Assembly (NCBI GenBank): GCA_023460575.1
Contig: JAEWPQ010000260.1
Location: 1 to 30,457 of the forward strand
Source of the DNA: Bacillota bacterium
GTDB taxonomy: Bacteria > Bacillota > Clostridia > Lachnospirales > Lachnospiraceae
DNA: 30,457 nt
Reading direction: 5' to 3'
Shown here in pieces: positions 23,929 through 30,457 of this stretch. The position numbers and the translations under genes were made by a program. The notes below the pieces were generated by a model. The model saw nothing but the letters and a program-made list of their open reading frames with translations, ran no database searches and was not told the DNA's origin. The stretch's first letter is position 1. Every line of letters begins with the position of its first letter.

Positions 23929-24192
23929 TTAATACATTATATCGTTAATTTCACCTTTTTGAAATATACCATCTTCATAGATCTTATACTTTATAGCTGT
24001 TCTATTATCTTCGGGTACTTGTAGAAAAAATTTAGATTTTTCTATAGGCTTACAACTACCCGAATACACTCCTTCTTTATCTCCCATAATATTATATGTA
24101 CCCTCAGTTACAACCGGTCGCTCATAAATATTGCTTCTTAACTTACCTATTTCTGTACTTAGTGTAGTAAAATTTTGCTTTATAATCCATTT
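23929..24192 (-). pseudogene. C-terminal gene fragment upstream of DUF3592 copy 5
   Basis: An 87-codon open frame without a usable start. It reads LSTEIGKLRSNIYERP, then GTYNIMGDKEGVYSGSCKP, KSKFFLQVPEDNRTAIKYK and a stop at 23929. It is a longer paralogue of the fragment at 22654-22839. An overlapping frame (24143-24286) reads NVYNFGIWVENNVVKWYFLV and DTYRLKMDYKAKFYY, which also looks like real protein and probably belonged to the same gene before a frameshift. The domain is not recognised. Confidence 0.5.
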
Positions 24193-24330
24193 TCAAACGA
24201 TATGTATCTACTAAAAAATACCATTTTACGACATTATTTTCAACCCATATGCCAAAATTGTACACGTTAGCTTCCGAAATTGTACATTACATCTGATTTA
24301 TCATGTAATCATGTAATCAGGGGCCTTTTT

Positions 24331-24625
24331 TTGAAAGTTACCGGTCTTTCAACAGGAATAAGTAGTGCTCTTTCATTACTTACAAAAAGGACTAGTACTA
24401 AGTTTTTATCTATCGCCTTGGGTTTTTCAGCGGGTAATGATTTATGTTTCTTTTGTTGAAATCCTTGTAAAAGCAAAAGATGCCTTGACTTCTGCTCTAG
24501 GGGTTGAAGGCGGTTCCTGGGCTGCCGTTGGCGGATTCTTTTTTGGTATATTAATTATAGCAATAATCGATAAACTGATTCCCTCTACTGAAAACCTTGC
24601 TGGAAAAATCAGATTGGATTTATAA
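24331..24625 (+). pseudogene. zupT zinc/metal transporter fragment
   Basis: Two frames joined by a frameshift near 24434 spell the N-terminal third of a ZIP-family metal transporter. The first is GLSTGISSALSLLTKRTSTK and FLSIALGFSAG; the second is MIYVSFVEILVKAKDALTS, GGSWAAVGGFFFG and IIDKLIPSTEN. Intact ZupT proteins have about 265 residues; here only about 95 remain, and the start and the metal-binding helices are missing. Two bases appear to be lost at the frameshift. Confidence 0.65.
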
Positions 24626-24645
24626 ATATTAGTTCAATTGTGTAC

Positions 24646-24693
24646 GTCGAAAGAGCCAACCTTCCATTATGATGAAAGGTCGACTCTTTCGAC
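24646..24693. repeat. long hairpin/inverted repeat next to the IS256-like remnant
   Basis: GTCGAAAGAG (24646-24655) is complementary to CTCTTTCGAC (24684-24693), with inner complementarity between AACCTT and AAAGGT. It lies between the zupT fragment and the IS256-like scrap, so it may be a terminator or a decayed element end. Confidence 0.45.
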
Positions 24694-24699
24694 ATAGTT

Positions 24700-24851
24700 T
24701 CTGAATCTGCAGATCCCAGGGCATGTATTCTTCCGGTCCAGTTACTTATTGGCATTGTACATTTCTTAGTGACTTTAAATGTATAAAAATACAAACTCTT
24801 TAATAAAGTTCCGTCACTTGGAAACACACTGCCGTTCAATCTTGACCATCC
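24700..24851 (-). mobile_element. IS256-like transposase C-terminal remnant
   Basis: Read leftward, WSRLNGSVFPSDGTLLKSLY and FKVTKKCTMPISNW match the C-terminus of IS256-type transposases (pattern N-x-FPSD-x-LLK-x-LY-x-T-x-KKWTMPI-x-NW). The catalytic core is absent and the usual closing sequence is lost. It is a dead remnant placed just after the protease gene. Confidence 0.55.
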
Positions 24852-24905
24852 GCTACATCTGCCGCACTCCTACGGCTCTGATGACCTCAAGATGATAGAC
24901 TGTCA

Positions 24906-26432
24906 TCAGCTCCTGCCTGATCGCATATGCATTTCATATGCTTTTGAAACAGCTTTAAATGCATTGATTCTCCCATGACCGGTATAATTATCAAAACCTT
25001 TAGCGCCAATGTCATCTGCAGTATTACGGATTATTTCTTCGACTTCACTTGCTTTTAGTTCTGGAGCAACGGAAAGCACAAGTGCTGCAACTCCTGCAAC
25101 ATGTGGGGTCGCAGCAGACGTACCGTTAAAATCTTCTACGTAATTATTAGAACTATAGCCGGCCTTATTCATAATATCAGTTGTGAAAATATGAACACCC
25201 GGGGCTGCTACATCAACTTCCGGACCATAATTACTACCCCACCAATATTCGCCGTCTTTACTTGTCTTACTTTTTCTTTCACCATACTCATTACATGCTG
25301 CAACAGTTATAACATTATTTAGACTACCAGGAAAAGAAACACTGCCATTATCATTGCCAGCTGCAAAACAAACAACGCAGCCTTTTCCATTTCGGCCATT
25401 TCGTTTGGCATTATTTATAGCATTTGTAATAGTTTGGCTGTCACCTCCGCCTCCCCAGCTGTTACTAAGGACATCCGCTCCTCTTTCCACAGATTTAGCA
25501 ATTCCATCTGCAATTTTTGCATCATCAGTAACCCATATTCTTTCGGATCCATCCATAACTCCATACGCAATTCTTATTCCCATTATTTTACATTCCGGAG
25601 CCACGCCGGCTATTCCTTTATTATTATTACTTTTTGCGGCCGCTATGCCTGCACAAGCAGTTCCATGCGCATCAGCACTTTTAGGAGTTGGATCATTACG
25701 CTTGTAACAAGCATCATACCCGGTTACCAGTTTATCTGACACATTTAAGTCTTCATGTTTGTAATCCACACCTTCATCAATGATAGCAATAATAATATCT
25801 TTACTTCCTTTCGTTATTTTCCATGCTTCTGAAATAGCGATGTCTTCACCTGCAATTCCTCCAGTTTGTCCAGTATTGTTAAGAGCCCACTGCTTATTTA
25901 CATATGTATCATTACTTATTGCCGCCATAGGCTTCAGCAACCGAACAAAATTAGGTTGTGCATATACTACCTTATCATTTTCATGATAAGTATTTGCCAT
26001 CTCCAATGCACTTACTGCTTTACCTTCTGTGGTTTCCACAAGATAAGAATTCTCCTCCCAATTAATATTTTCGATAATTTTAACATTATTAGAATCATTA
26101 ATCTTATTAATTTCTTCTCTTGTTACATCTGGTTTGAATTGGATAATAAACTGATTTGTAAGTATCATTGGTGTTTTATCTTCTGCTTCTAATACCAGAA
26201 AATCCTCTTCTTCTCGCTGATGTTTACTTGAAAATGAAGTAGTTTTATAGACTTGATTATCGCTTATTGTTTCTAAAATAATACCATTTTTCAAATCAGT
26301 CATTTTCGAATCCAGGTTAGAGGTTAAAGATTTGTATTTACTTTCCATATAACCATTATCTTTAAATGCTCTATATGATTCAGATTTTTTTAAGGGTATT
26401 TTTTTTCCATTGCTCCAATAATTTAATTCCAT
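24906..26432 (-). CDS. subtilisin-family (S8) serine protease without signal peptide
   Basis: A 508-residue subtilase. The catalytic triad is intact: D219 (IIDEGVD), H256 (HGTACAG) and S439 (GTSAATPHVAG), with the oxyanion N360 (AAGNDNG). Residues about 93-165 look like an inhibitory prodomain (FIIQFKPDVTREEINKI through VVYAQPNFV), as in fervidolysin-type proteases. The first 90 residues are unassigned, and there is no signal peptide or membrane helix at either end, so export is unexplained. It may be an intracellular protease or use another route. It is divergent from an AraC-type regulator; downstream are only dead elements. Confidence 0.85.
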   Translation of the reverse strand: MELNYWSNGKKIPLKKSESYRAFKDNGYMESKYKSLTSNLDSKMTDLKNGIILETISDNQVYKTTSFSSKHQREEEDFLVLEAEDKTPMILTNQFIIQFKPDVTREEINKINDSNNVKIIENINWEENSYLVETTEGKAVSALEMANTYHENDKVVYAQPNFVRLLKPMAAISNDTYVNKQWALNNTGQTGGIAGEDIAISEAWKITKGSKDIIIAIIDEGVDYKHEDLNVSDKLVTGYDACYKRNDPTPKSADAHGTACAGIAAAKSNNNKGIAGVAPECKIMGIRIAYGVMDGSERIWVTDDAKIADGIAKSVERGADVLSNSWGGGGDSQTITNAINNAKRNGRNGKGCVVCFAAGNDNGSVSFPGSLNNVITVAACNEYGERKSKTSKDGEYWWGSNYGPEVDVAAPGVHIFTTDIMNKAGYSSNNYVEDFNGTSAATPHVAGVAALVLSVAPELKASEVEEIIRNTADDIGAKGFDNYTGHGRINAFKAVSKAYEMHMRSGRS

Positions 26433-26455
26433 AATAATTCTCCTTCTATTTTTTT

Positions 26456-26473
26456 TTGAATTTGCAAATTCAA
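26456..26473. promoter_or_regulatory. 18-bp perfect palindrome upstream of the protease
   Basis: TTGAATTTGCAAATTCAA is a perfect palindrome 24 bases before the protease start. It would form a hairpin in the protease leader or bind a dimeric regulator. The protease promoter was not located with confidence. Confidence 0.4.
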
Positions 26474-26510
26474 TAGTAAGAAAGAAGAATTAATCATATT
26501 TGTAAACTTG

Positions 26511-26552
26511 AAACGTATACTCATTGTAATACCGTTCATATACGTTTATAAT
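26511..26552 (+). promoter_or_regulatory. araC-type regulator promoter inside an inverted repeat
   Basis: TTGTAA (26524-26529), 17 bp, TATAAT (26547-26552) forms a good promoter. A 9-bp inverted repeat AAACGTATA (26511-26519) / TATACGTTT (26539-26547) brackets the -35 box and touches the -10 box, so a protein bound there would block transcription. Autoregulation by the adjacent regulator is plausible. Confidence 0.6.
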
Positions 26553-26632
26553 GAATACACAAAATCTGTACACACATTGCACAGCAAACTACGCTTCAAT
26601 CCCTTATGATAGGAATTACGGAGGAACGATAT

Positions 26633-27547
26633 ATGAACAGCAGTAAAACTTTTGATAATGTAATACAATACCTTGAGAAAAGCATAATTGACGGTTCTGA
26701 AATCGATTATAACGAGATATCCAAAATAGCCCTGAGTCCGGCAGCTTTGTTCCAGCGCATATTTATATTCGTATCAGGTATCAGTATTGCCGATTACGTA
26801 AGAAAACGCAAATTATCATTAGCCGGATATGATTTAAAAAACAGCGGAATTACCGTTTTGGAGGTCGCCATAAAATACGGCTTTCACTCACATTCTGCCT
26901 TTTCAAGGGCATTTAAAGAGTACCACGGAATCACACCGTCGGAATCAAAGTCTGAAACTGCTAAACTAAATAACTATCTTCCGATTAATTACCTGGAAAT
27001 GAGATTTATAGGAGGAAAACGGATCATGGCAGATATGAAAAAGATTATTTACAAAGAAACAAAAGAACGCCTGATGGTAGGTCTGGGTCGTGAAACATCA
27101 TTTTTTGAGGCGGGGAATGTCTGGAAAGAATTCGTTGAAGGGGATACAATTGAAAAACTGGGTGCTCTCTCTGACTCAACCTGTTGTGAAGATATTGATT
27201 CCAATGTTGGGATAGGTATGATGTACAATTTTAAAGATATGAATAATTTTGAATTCATCCTTGGGGATTTTATGAATGCGGATACTGAAATCCCGGAAGG
27301 TCTGACTGCCAAATATGTTCCCGCAGGATTAGCTGCCCATATTCAGATTGAAGGAAGTAACGTTGCAGAAATACTTGAATCCGCATATTTATTAATCACG
27401 GAAGCGATCGAGAAAACTGGTAAACAAATTGATCACGATCATTTTTACTGGTGTGAAGTATACACAAATGTACGTTATTGTGAGCCGTTAAACCGGGGCG
27501 AGAAGGTTATTATTGATTATATATTGCCAGTCATAGCAAACAGTTAA
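26633..27547 (+). CDS. AraC-family regulator with GyrI-like effector-binding domain
   Basis: A 304-residue transcription regulator. Residues about 8-105 are the double helix-turn-helix AraC domain (LSPAALFQRIFIFVSGISI, then VLEVAIKYGFHSHSAFSRAF). Residues about 125-302 resemble the GyrI/BmrR-type small-molecule binding domain (ERLMVGLGRETSF, AKYVPAGLAAHIQIEG, FYWCEVYTNVRYCEPL). Such proteins sense drugs or metabolites. The ATG at 26633 has GGAGG 8 bases upstream; an earlier in-frame start at 26606 lacks one. The target is unknown; the divergent protease gene is the obvious candidate. Confidence 0.85.
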   Translation: MNSSKTFDNVIQYLEKSIIDGSEIDYNEISKIALSPAALFQRIFIFVSGISIADYVRKRKLSLAGYDLKNSGITVLEVAIKYGFHSHSAFSRAFKEYHGITPSESKSETAKLNNYLPINYLEMRFIGGKRIMADMKKIIYKETKERLMVGLGRETSFFEAGNVWKEFVEGDTIEKLGALSDSTCCEDIDSNVGIGMMYNFKDMNNFEFILGDFMNADTEIPEGLTAKYVPAGLAAHIQIEGSNVAEILESAYLLITEAIEKTGKQIDHDHFYWCEVYTNVRYCEPLNRGEKVIIDYILPVIANS

Positions 27548-27557
27548 ATGAATGATG

Positions 27558-27623
27558 AAACGGTACCTTAATAGTAAACACAGAAAACGAACTGTGTGAA
27601 ACGATCAAGGTACCGTTTGTCTT
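27558..27623 (+). terminator. terminator after the AraC-type gene
   Basis: AAACGGTACCTT (27558-27569) pairs with AAGGTACCGTTT (27607-27618); inside is a second small stem, CACAG/CTGTG. The following GTCTTT is only weakly T-rich. It also separates the convergent his operon. Confidence 0.6.
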
Positions 27624-27662
27624 TAATAACATACGGCCATACTCATTTTAAACAGGTCCTGC

Positions 27663-28952
27663 CTAACGATTCGCAAGTTCTCTGGTAATATCCTCCCAGG
27701 TCACACCCTTTTGCGCCATCAGAACCATCATATGATAAAGAAAATCAGATATCTCATATTTCACTTCTTCGGAATTGGGATTTTTTGCAGCAATAATAAT
27801 TTCCGTCGCCTCTTCCCCAAGTTTTTTCAAGATCTTATCAATACCTTTATCAAAAAGGTAGTTGGTATAAGAGCCTTCCTTTGGATTTTCCTTTCGGTCA
27901 AGAATGACTTCAAATACTTCCTCAAACACTTTCAGCGGATTGGTGTCCTGATATTCCTTCTTTACCAGTTCCTGATAAAAACAGCTTCTGGCACCTGTGT
28001 GACAGGCAGCACCAATCTGATTTACCTTGGCAAGAAGGGTATCATTGTCGCAATCCAGAGACAGTGATTTTACATACTGATAATGACCGGAAGTCTCACC
28101 TTTCAGCCAGAGACTCTGGCGGCTTCTGCTGTAATAAGTCATCAGCCCTGTTTTTAATGTTTCTTTAAAAGCTTCCTCATTCATATATGCCAGCATGAGA
28201 ACTTCACCGGTACGGTAATCCTGGGTAATAACAGGAATCAGCCCGTCTCCGTTTAATTTAAATTCAGAGAATTCTATCGCACTTTCGAAAGTTTCCACTG
28301 CTATTCCCTGCATTTTCAAATCCTGCTTCAACTCCATACAGCTGGTTTTGCCATCTGAAATGCCAATAATTCCTGCGATGTTTTCTCTTCTTAAAGCATC
28401 TGACAGCAAATCAGGATCATCACTAAGTCCCGTAACGAAAAACACCTCATCCCTCTCAGATACAGAATCCAGTCCTTCTTCTGTAAGAGCTGTATCTCCT
28501 AAGACCATAACAGAGGCGCCCAGCTGGGCGTATTCCTCTGTATGTGTCAGATAGGAAATATCCGGTAAATATGCATAAATTTTATCATCTCCAAACCGGT
28601 CGGAGGCTTCCTTCATCATATCCACATTTTCTTCTATACTCACATCGAGAAAGGCTGCTTTGGCACCGGCATACAGATATTTTTTTACATCTTCCAGACG
28701 TTTTACCCTTCCGCCCGCAAGAACAGGAATATCCGACACTCTCCCAATCTCTTTCATCAGACCGATGGTGCGCTCATGATCTGCTTCTGTTTCTGAAATG
28801 TCAAAGAGAAAGAGTTCATCTGCGCCATTATCTCCGAAAAAACAGGCCAGAGAAAGAGGACGTTCCACGTAACAGGCTGATAAATCATCAAGTCTCCATG
28901 CTTTTCCTTCCCGTATTCCGAAACCTGCAATTAATTTTTTACACTCCATCAT
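27663..28952 (-). CDS. hisIE: HisIE with N-terminal degenerate HisA/HisF-like barrel
   Basis: A 429-residue fusion. Residues about 230-328 are phosphoribosyl-AMP cyclohydrolase with the metal site DCDND (300-304) and CHTGARSC (317-324). Residues about 340-425 are phosphoribosyl-ATP pyrophosphatase with GEEATEIIIAAK and ISDFLYH. Both active sites look intact, so it performs steps 2 and 3 of histidine synthesis. Residues 1-225 resemble a HisA/HisF barrel (DELFLFDIS, IPVLAGGRVKRLEDV, GAKAAFLDVS), but the first catalytic Asp of HisF (in CLDVxDG) is replaced by Gly (GFGIREG), and the second is not evident. That domain is therefore probably not a working HisF. It overlaps hisA by 4 bases. Confidence 0.9.
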   Translation of the reverse strand: MMECKKLIAGFGIREGKAWRLDDLSACYVERPLSLACFFGDNGADELFLFDISETEADHERTIGLMKEIGRVSDIPVLAGGRVKRLEDVKKYLYAGAKAAFLDVSIEENVDMMKEASDRFGDDKIYAYLPDISYLTHTEEYAQLGASVMVLGDTALTEEGLDSVSERDEVFFVTGLSDDPDLLSDALRRENIAGIIGISDGKTSCMELKQDLKMQGIAVETFESAIEFSEFKLNGDGLIPVITQDYRTGEVLMLAYMNEEAFKETLKTGLMTYYSRSRQSLWLKGETSGHYQYVKSLSLDCDNDTLLAKVNQIGAACHTGARSCFYQELVKKEYQDTNPLKVFEEVFEVILDRKENPKEGSYTNYLFDKGIDKILKKLGEEATEIIIAAKNPNSEEVKYEISDFLYHMMVLMAQKGVTWEDITRELANR

Positions 28953-29692
28953 ACTTTCCTCCCTTGATGGTCCTGCAGTTCAAAGGTCTTTACCGCTTCC
29001 GAAAGATCAATCCGCTTCTCATATAAGGCTTTTCCGATAATTGCACCCTGCACGCCTGCCTCATATAATTGTCTTAAATCTTCCATGGAAGACATACCGC
29101 CGGATGCAATCACATCAAGACCAGTTTCATCCGTCAGCTTCTTTGTATATGCCACGTTGGGGCCGGAAAGCATTCCATCCCTTGAGATATCTGTATACAC
29201 GATATGGCGTATGCCGTACTCCTTCATCTGGGAGCAAAGCTTAGAGGCGGTTATTTCGCTGACTGTTTCCCATCCCTCTACCGCTACCATTCCGTTCTTT
29301 GCATCCACGCCTAACACGATCCGGTGTGCTCCAAACTTATGAATCATATCCCTGATAAACTCCGGCTGCTTCACCGCTTTGGTCCCGATAATTACCCGGG
29401 CAACTCCCAAAGAAAGCATGGAAGCAATGGCCTCTTCACTGCGGATCCCACCGCCAATCTCAACAGGAATTGAAACCGTATCGACAATTCTTCGTATTAC
29501 TTCCTCATTAACCGAATGTCCGGCCAGTGCACCGTCCAAATCAACCAGATGAAGATAAGTTGCCCCCTGCGCCTGCCAGAGCGCCGCTATCTCTTCCGGC
29601 TTATCTGAATATACGGTAATCTCTTTAAATTCCCCTTGCTTTAAACGGACACATTGTCCGTTCTTTAAATCGATTGCTGGATAAAGCTGCAT
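28949..29692 (-). CDS. hisA: ProFAR isomerase HisA
   Basis: HisA opens the ribose ring of ProFAR by Amadori rearrangement (step 4 of histidine synthesis). The 247-residue barrel has the catalytic Asp in YPAIDLKNGQCVRL (D8), the phosphate sites GGGIR and GGM/GKALYE, and the second Asp in VYTDISRDGM. Unlike the barrel in the neighbouring gene, all key residues are present. It follows hisB by 11 bases and overlaps hisIE by 4. Confidence 0.95.
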   Translation of the reverse strand: MQLYPAIDLKNGQCVRLKQGEFKEITVYSDKPEEIAALWQAQGATYLHLVDLDGALAGHSVNEEVIRRIVDTVSIPVEIGGGIRSEEAIASMLSLGVARVIIGTKAVKQPEFIRDMIHKFGAHRIVLGVDAKNGMVAVEGWETVSEITASKLCSQMKEYGIRHIVYTDISRDGMLSGPNVAYTKKLTDETGLDVIASGGMSSMEDLRQLYEAGVQGAIIGKALYEKRIDLSEAVKTFELQDHQGRKV

Positions 29693-29703
29693 ATGGATTC
29701 TCC

Positions 29704-30291
29704 TTATAATGTACCTTTTGTAGACAAAACTCCGGTAATCCGGGGATCCGGCAAAGTAGCATCGTCAAGTGCCTTGGCAAATGATTTAAATACCCCTTCA
29801 ATAATATGATGATTGTTATCCCCTGAAAGCTTTCTGATGTGAAGATTCATTTCTGCAGAATAAGATACGGCGTAGAAAAATTCTTTCACCATCTCTGTTT
29901 CAAATTCGCCCACCCGCTCAGCTGTTAAGGGAACATCAAACCCGAGATAAGGCCGACCGGATAAATCTACAGCACACAATATTAAAGTCTCATCCATGGG
30001 CAGTATCATATTTCCGTAACGCTTTATGGATTTTTTATCGCCCAGTGCTTCCTTAATGGCAGTTCCCAGTACAATTCCCGTATCTTCTATGGTATGGTGG
30101 GTGTCTACTTCCAAATCTCCCTTAACCGTCAGCTCCAGATCAAAAAATCCATGACGGGCAAAGCTGTTTAGCATGTGGTCAAAAAAACCGATGCCTGTAT
30201 GAATGCTGGCAGTTCCGTTTCCGTCAATATTGAACTTCATCTGAATATCGGTTTCCCTGGTTATTCGGGATATCACTGCACTTCGTCCCAT
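29704..30291 (-). CDS. hisB: imidazoleglycerol-phosphate dehydratase HisB
   Basis: HisB dehydrates imidazole glycerol phosphate. The 195-residue, single-function protein has the metal-binding motifs GIGFFDHML, DTHHTIEDTGI and the C-terminal DNNHHIIEGVFK. There is no phosphatase domain. It starts 11 bases after the hisD stop, with GGGGG before the ATG, and continues the leftward his operon. Confidence 0.95.
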   Translation of the reverse strand: MGRSAVISRITRETDIQMKFNIDGNGTASIHTGIGFFDHMLNSFARHGFFDLELTVKGDLEVDTHHTIEDTGIVLGTAIKEALGDKKSIKRYGNMILPMDETLILCAVDLSGRPYLGFDVPLTAERVGEFETEMVKEFFYAVSYSAEMNLHIRKLSGDNNHHIIEGVFKSFAKALDDATLPDPRITGVLSTKGTL

Positions 30292-30302
30292 AATTTCCCC
30301 CT

Positions 30303-30457
30303 TTATTCCTGGATTTGATCCTCTTCAAACCGTATTTTTACTGAATTAGCATGGGCTGTCAGCTGTTCTGCCTGAGCAAAGAAGTCAATTTCTTTGTAAA
30401 CATCTGCCAGTGCCTCTTTGGAATAGTAAATAATACTTGATTTTTTGATAAAGTCAT
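30303..30457 (-). CDS. hisD: histidinol dehydrogenase, C-terminal fragment
   Basis: The last 50 codons of a leftward gene running off the window. The visible end DFIKKSSIIYYSKEALADVY followed by AEQLTAHANSVKIRF matches the C-terminus of HisD, where the EGLTAHA-type motif contains a conserved His. HisD carries out the last two oxidations of histidine synthesis. Its position before hisB fits the usual hisG-D-B order. Confidence 0.85.
   Translation of the reverse strand, partial: DFIKKSSIIYYSKEALADVYKEIDFFAQAEQLTAHANSVKIRFEEDQIQE

Noticed and set aside
24240..24295. Short direct repeat AAATTGTACA as an insertion target duplication
   Set aside because: Two copies only about 25 bases apart cannot flank an element; too short to interpret.
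25101..26192. Rightward open frames over the protease gene
   Set aside because: They are antisense to a subtilase with an intact catalytic triad and have no recognisable sequence.

Overview
The window looks like chromosome of an anaerobic Firmicute of the Lachnospiraceae (Clostridium cluster XIVa, Lacrimispora-like). This is inferred from gene content and layout: a sufCBDSU operon, an FMN-riboswitch ribDEBAH operon, a compact ethanolamine ammonia-lyase cluster, strong AGGAGG ribosome sites and a long HisF-like/HisIE fusion. No 16S or other taxonomic marker is present, so the genus is a guess.

Layout. (1) 1-63: start of a leftward PfkB-family sugar kinase. (2) 242-5377: ethanolamine catabolism, eutA-permease-eutB-eutC, behind a consensus promoter and a leader terminator; no microcompartment genes are visible. 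(3) 5596-8612: a tightly coupled three-gene operon encoding a cytoplasmic substrate-binding-like protein with an N-terminal DUF1858-like domain, a HypB/UreG-like GTPase and an ABC ATPase, with no membrane permease. I know of no described function for this combination; it is the best candidate for an undescribed system. (4) 8620-12368: leftward riboflavin operon ribD-ribE-ribBA-ribH with promoter, FMN riboswitch and terminator hairpins. (5) 12472-17552: rightward suf operon for Fe-S cluster assembly, sharing a bidirectional terminator with leftward pepT (17570-18796).

(6) About 19000-24900 is an accessory, visibly AT-rich region. It holds a lipoprotein/TPR gene that appears broken by frameshifts. 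Next comes an array of five intact DUF3592-type two-helix membrane proteins and at least three truncated or decayed copies, all leftward. Several intact copies are directly preceded by C-terminal scraps of other genes. Remnants of an IS91-like transposase, an IS256-like transposase and a zinc transporter (ZupT) are mixed in. The arrangement resembles an array of displaced toxin-tail/immunity cassettes, but that reading is inference. (7) 24906-27623: a subtilisin-family protease without a signal peptide, divergent from an AraC-type regulator with an effector-binding domain. (8) 27663-30457: leftward histidine operon segment hisD(end)-hisB-hisA-hisIE, in which HisIE carries a degenerate HisA/HisF-like barrel; hisH and a normal hisF are absent from the window.

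All calls come from reading the sequence and translations by eye. No database search, structure prediction or RNA folding was run.
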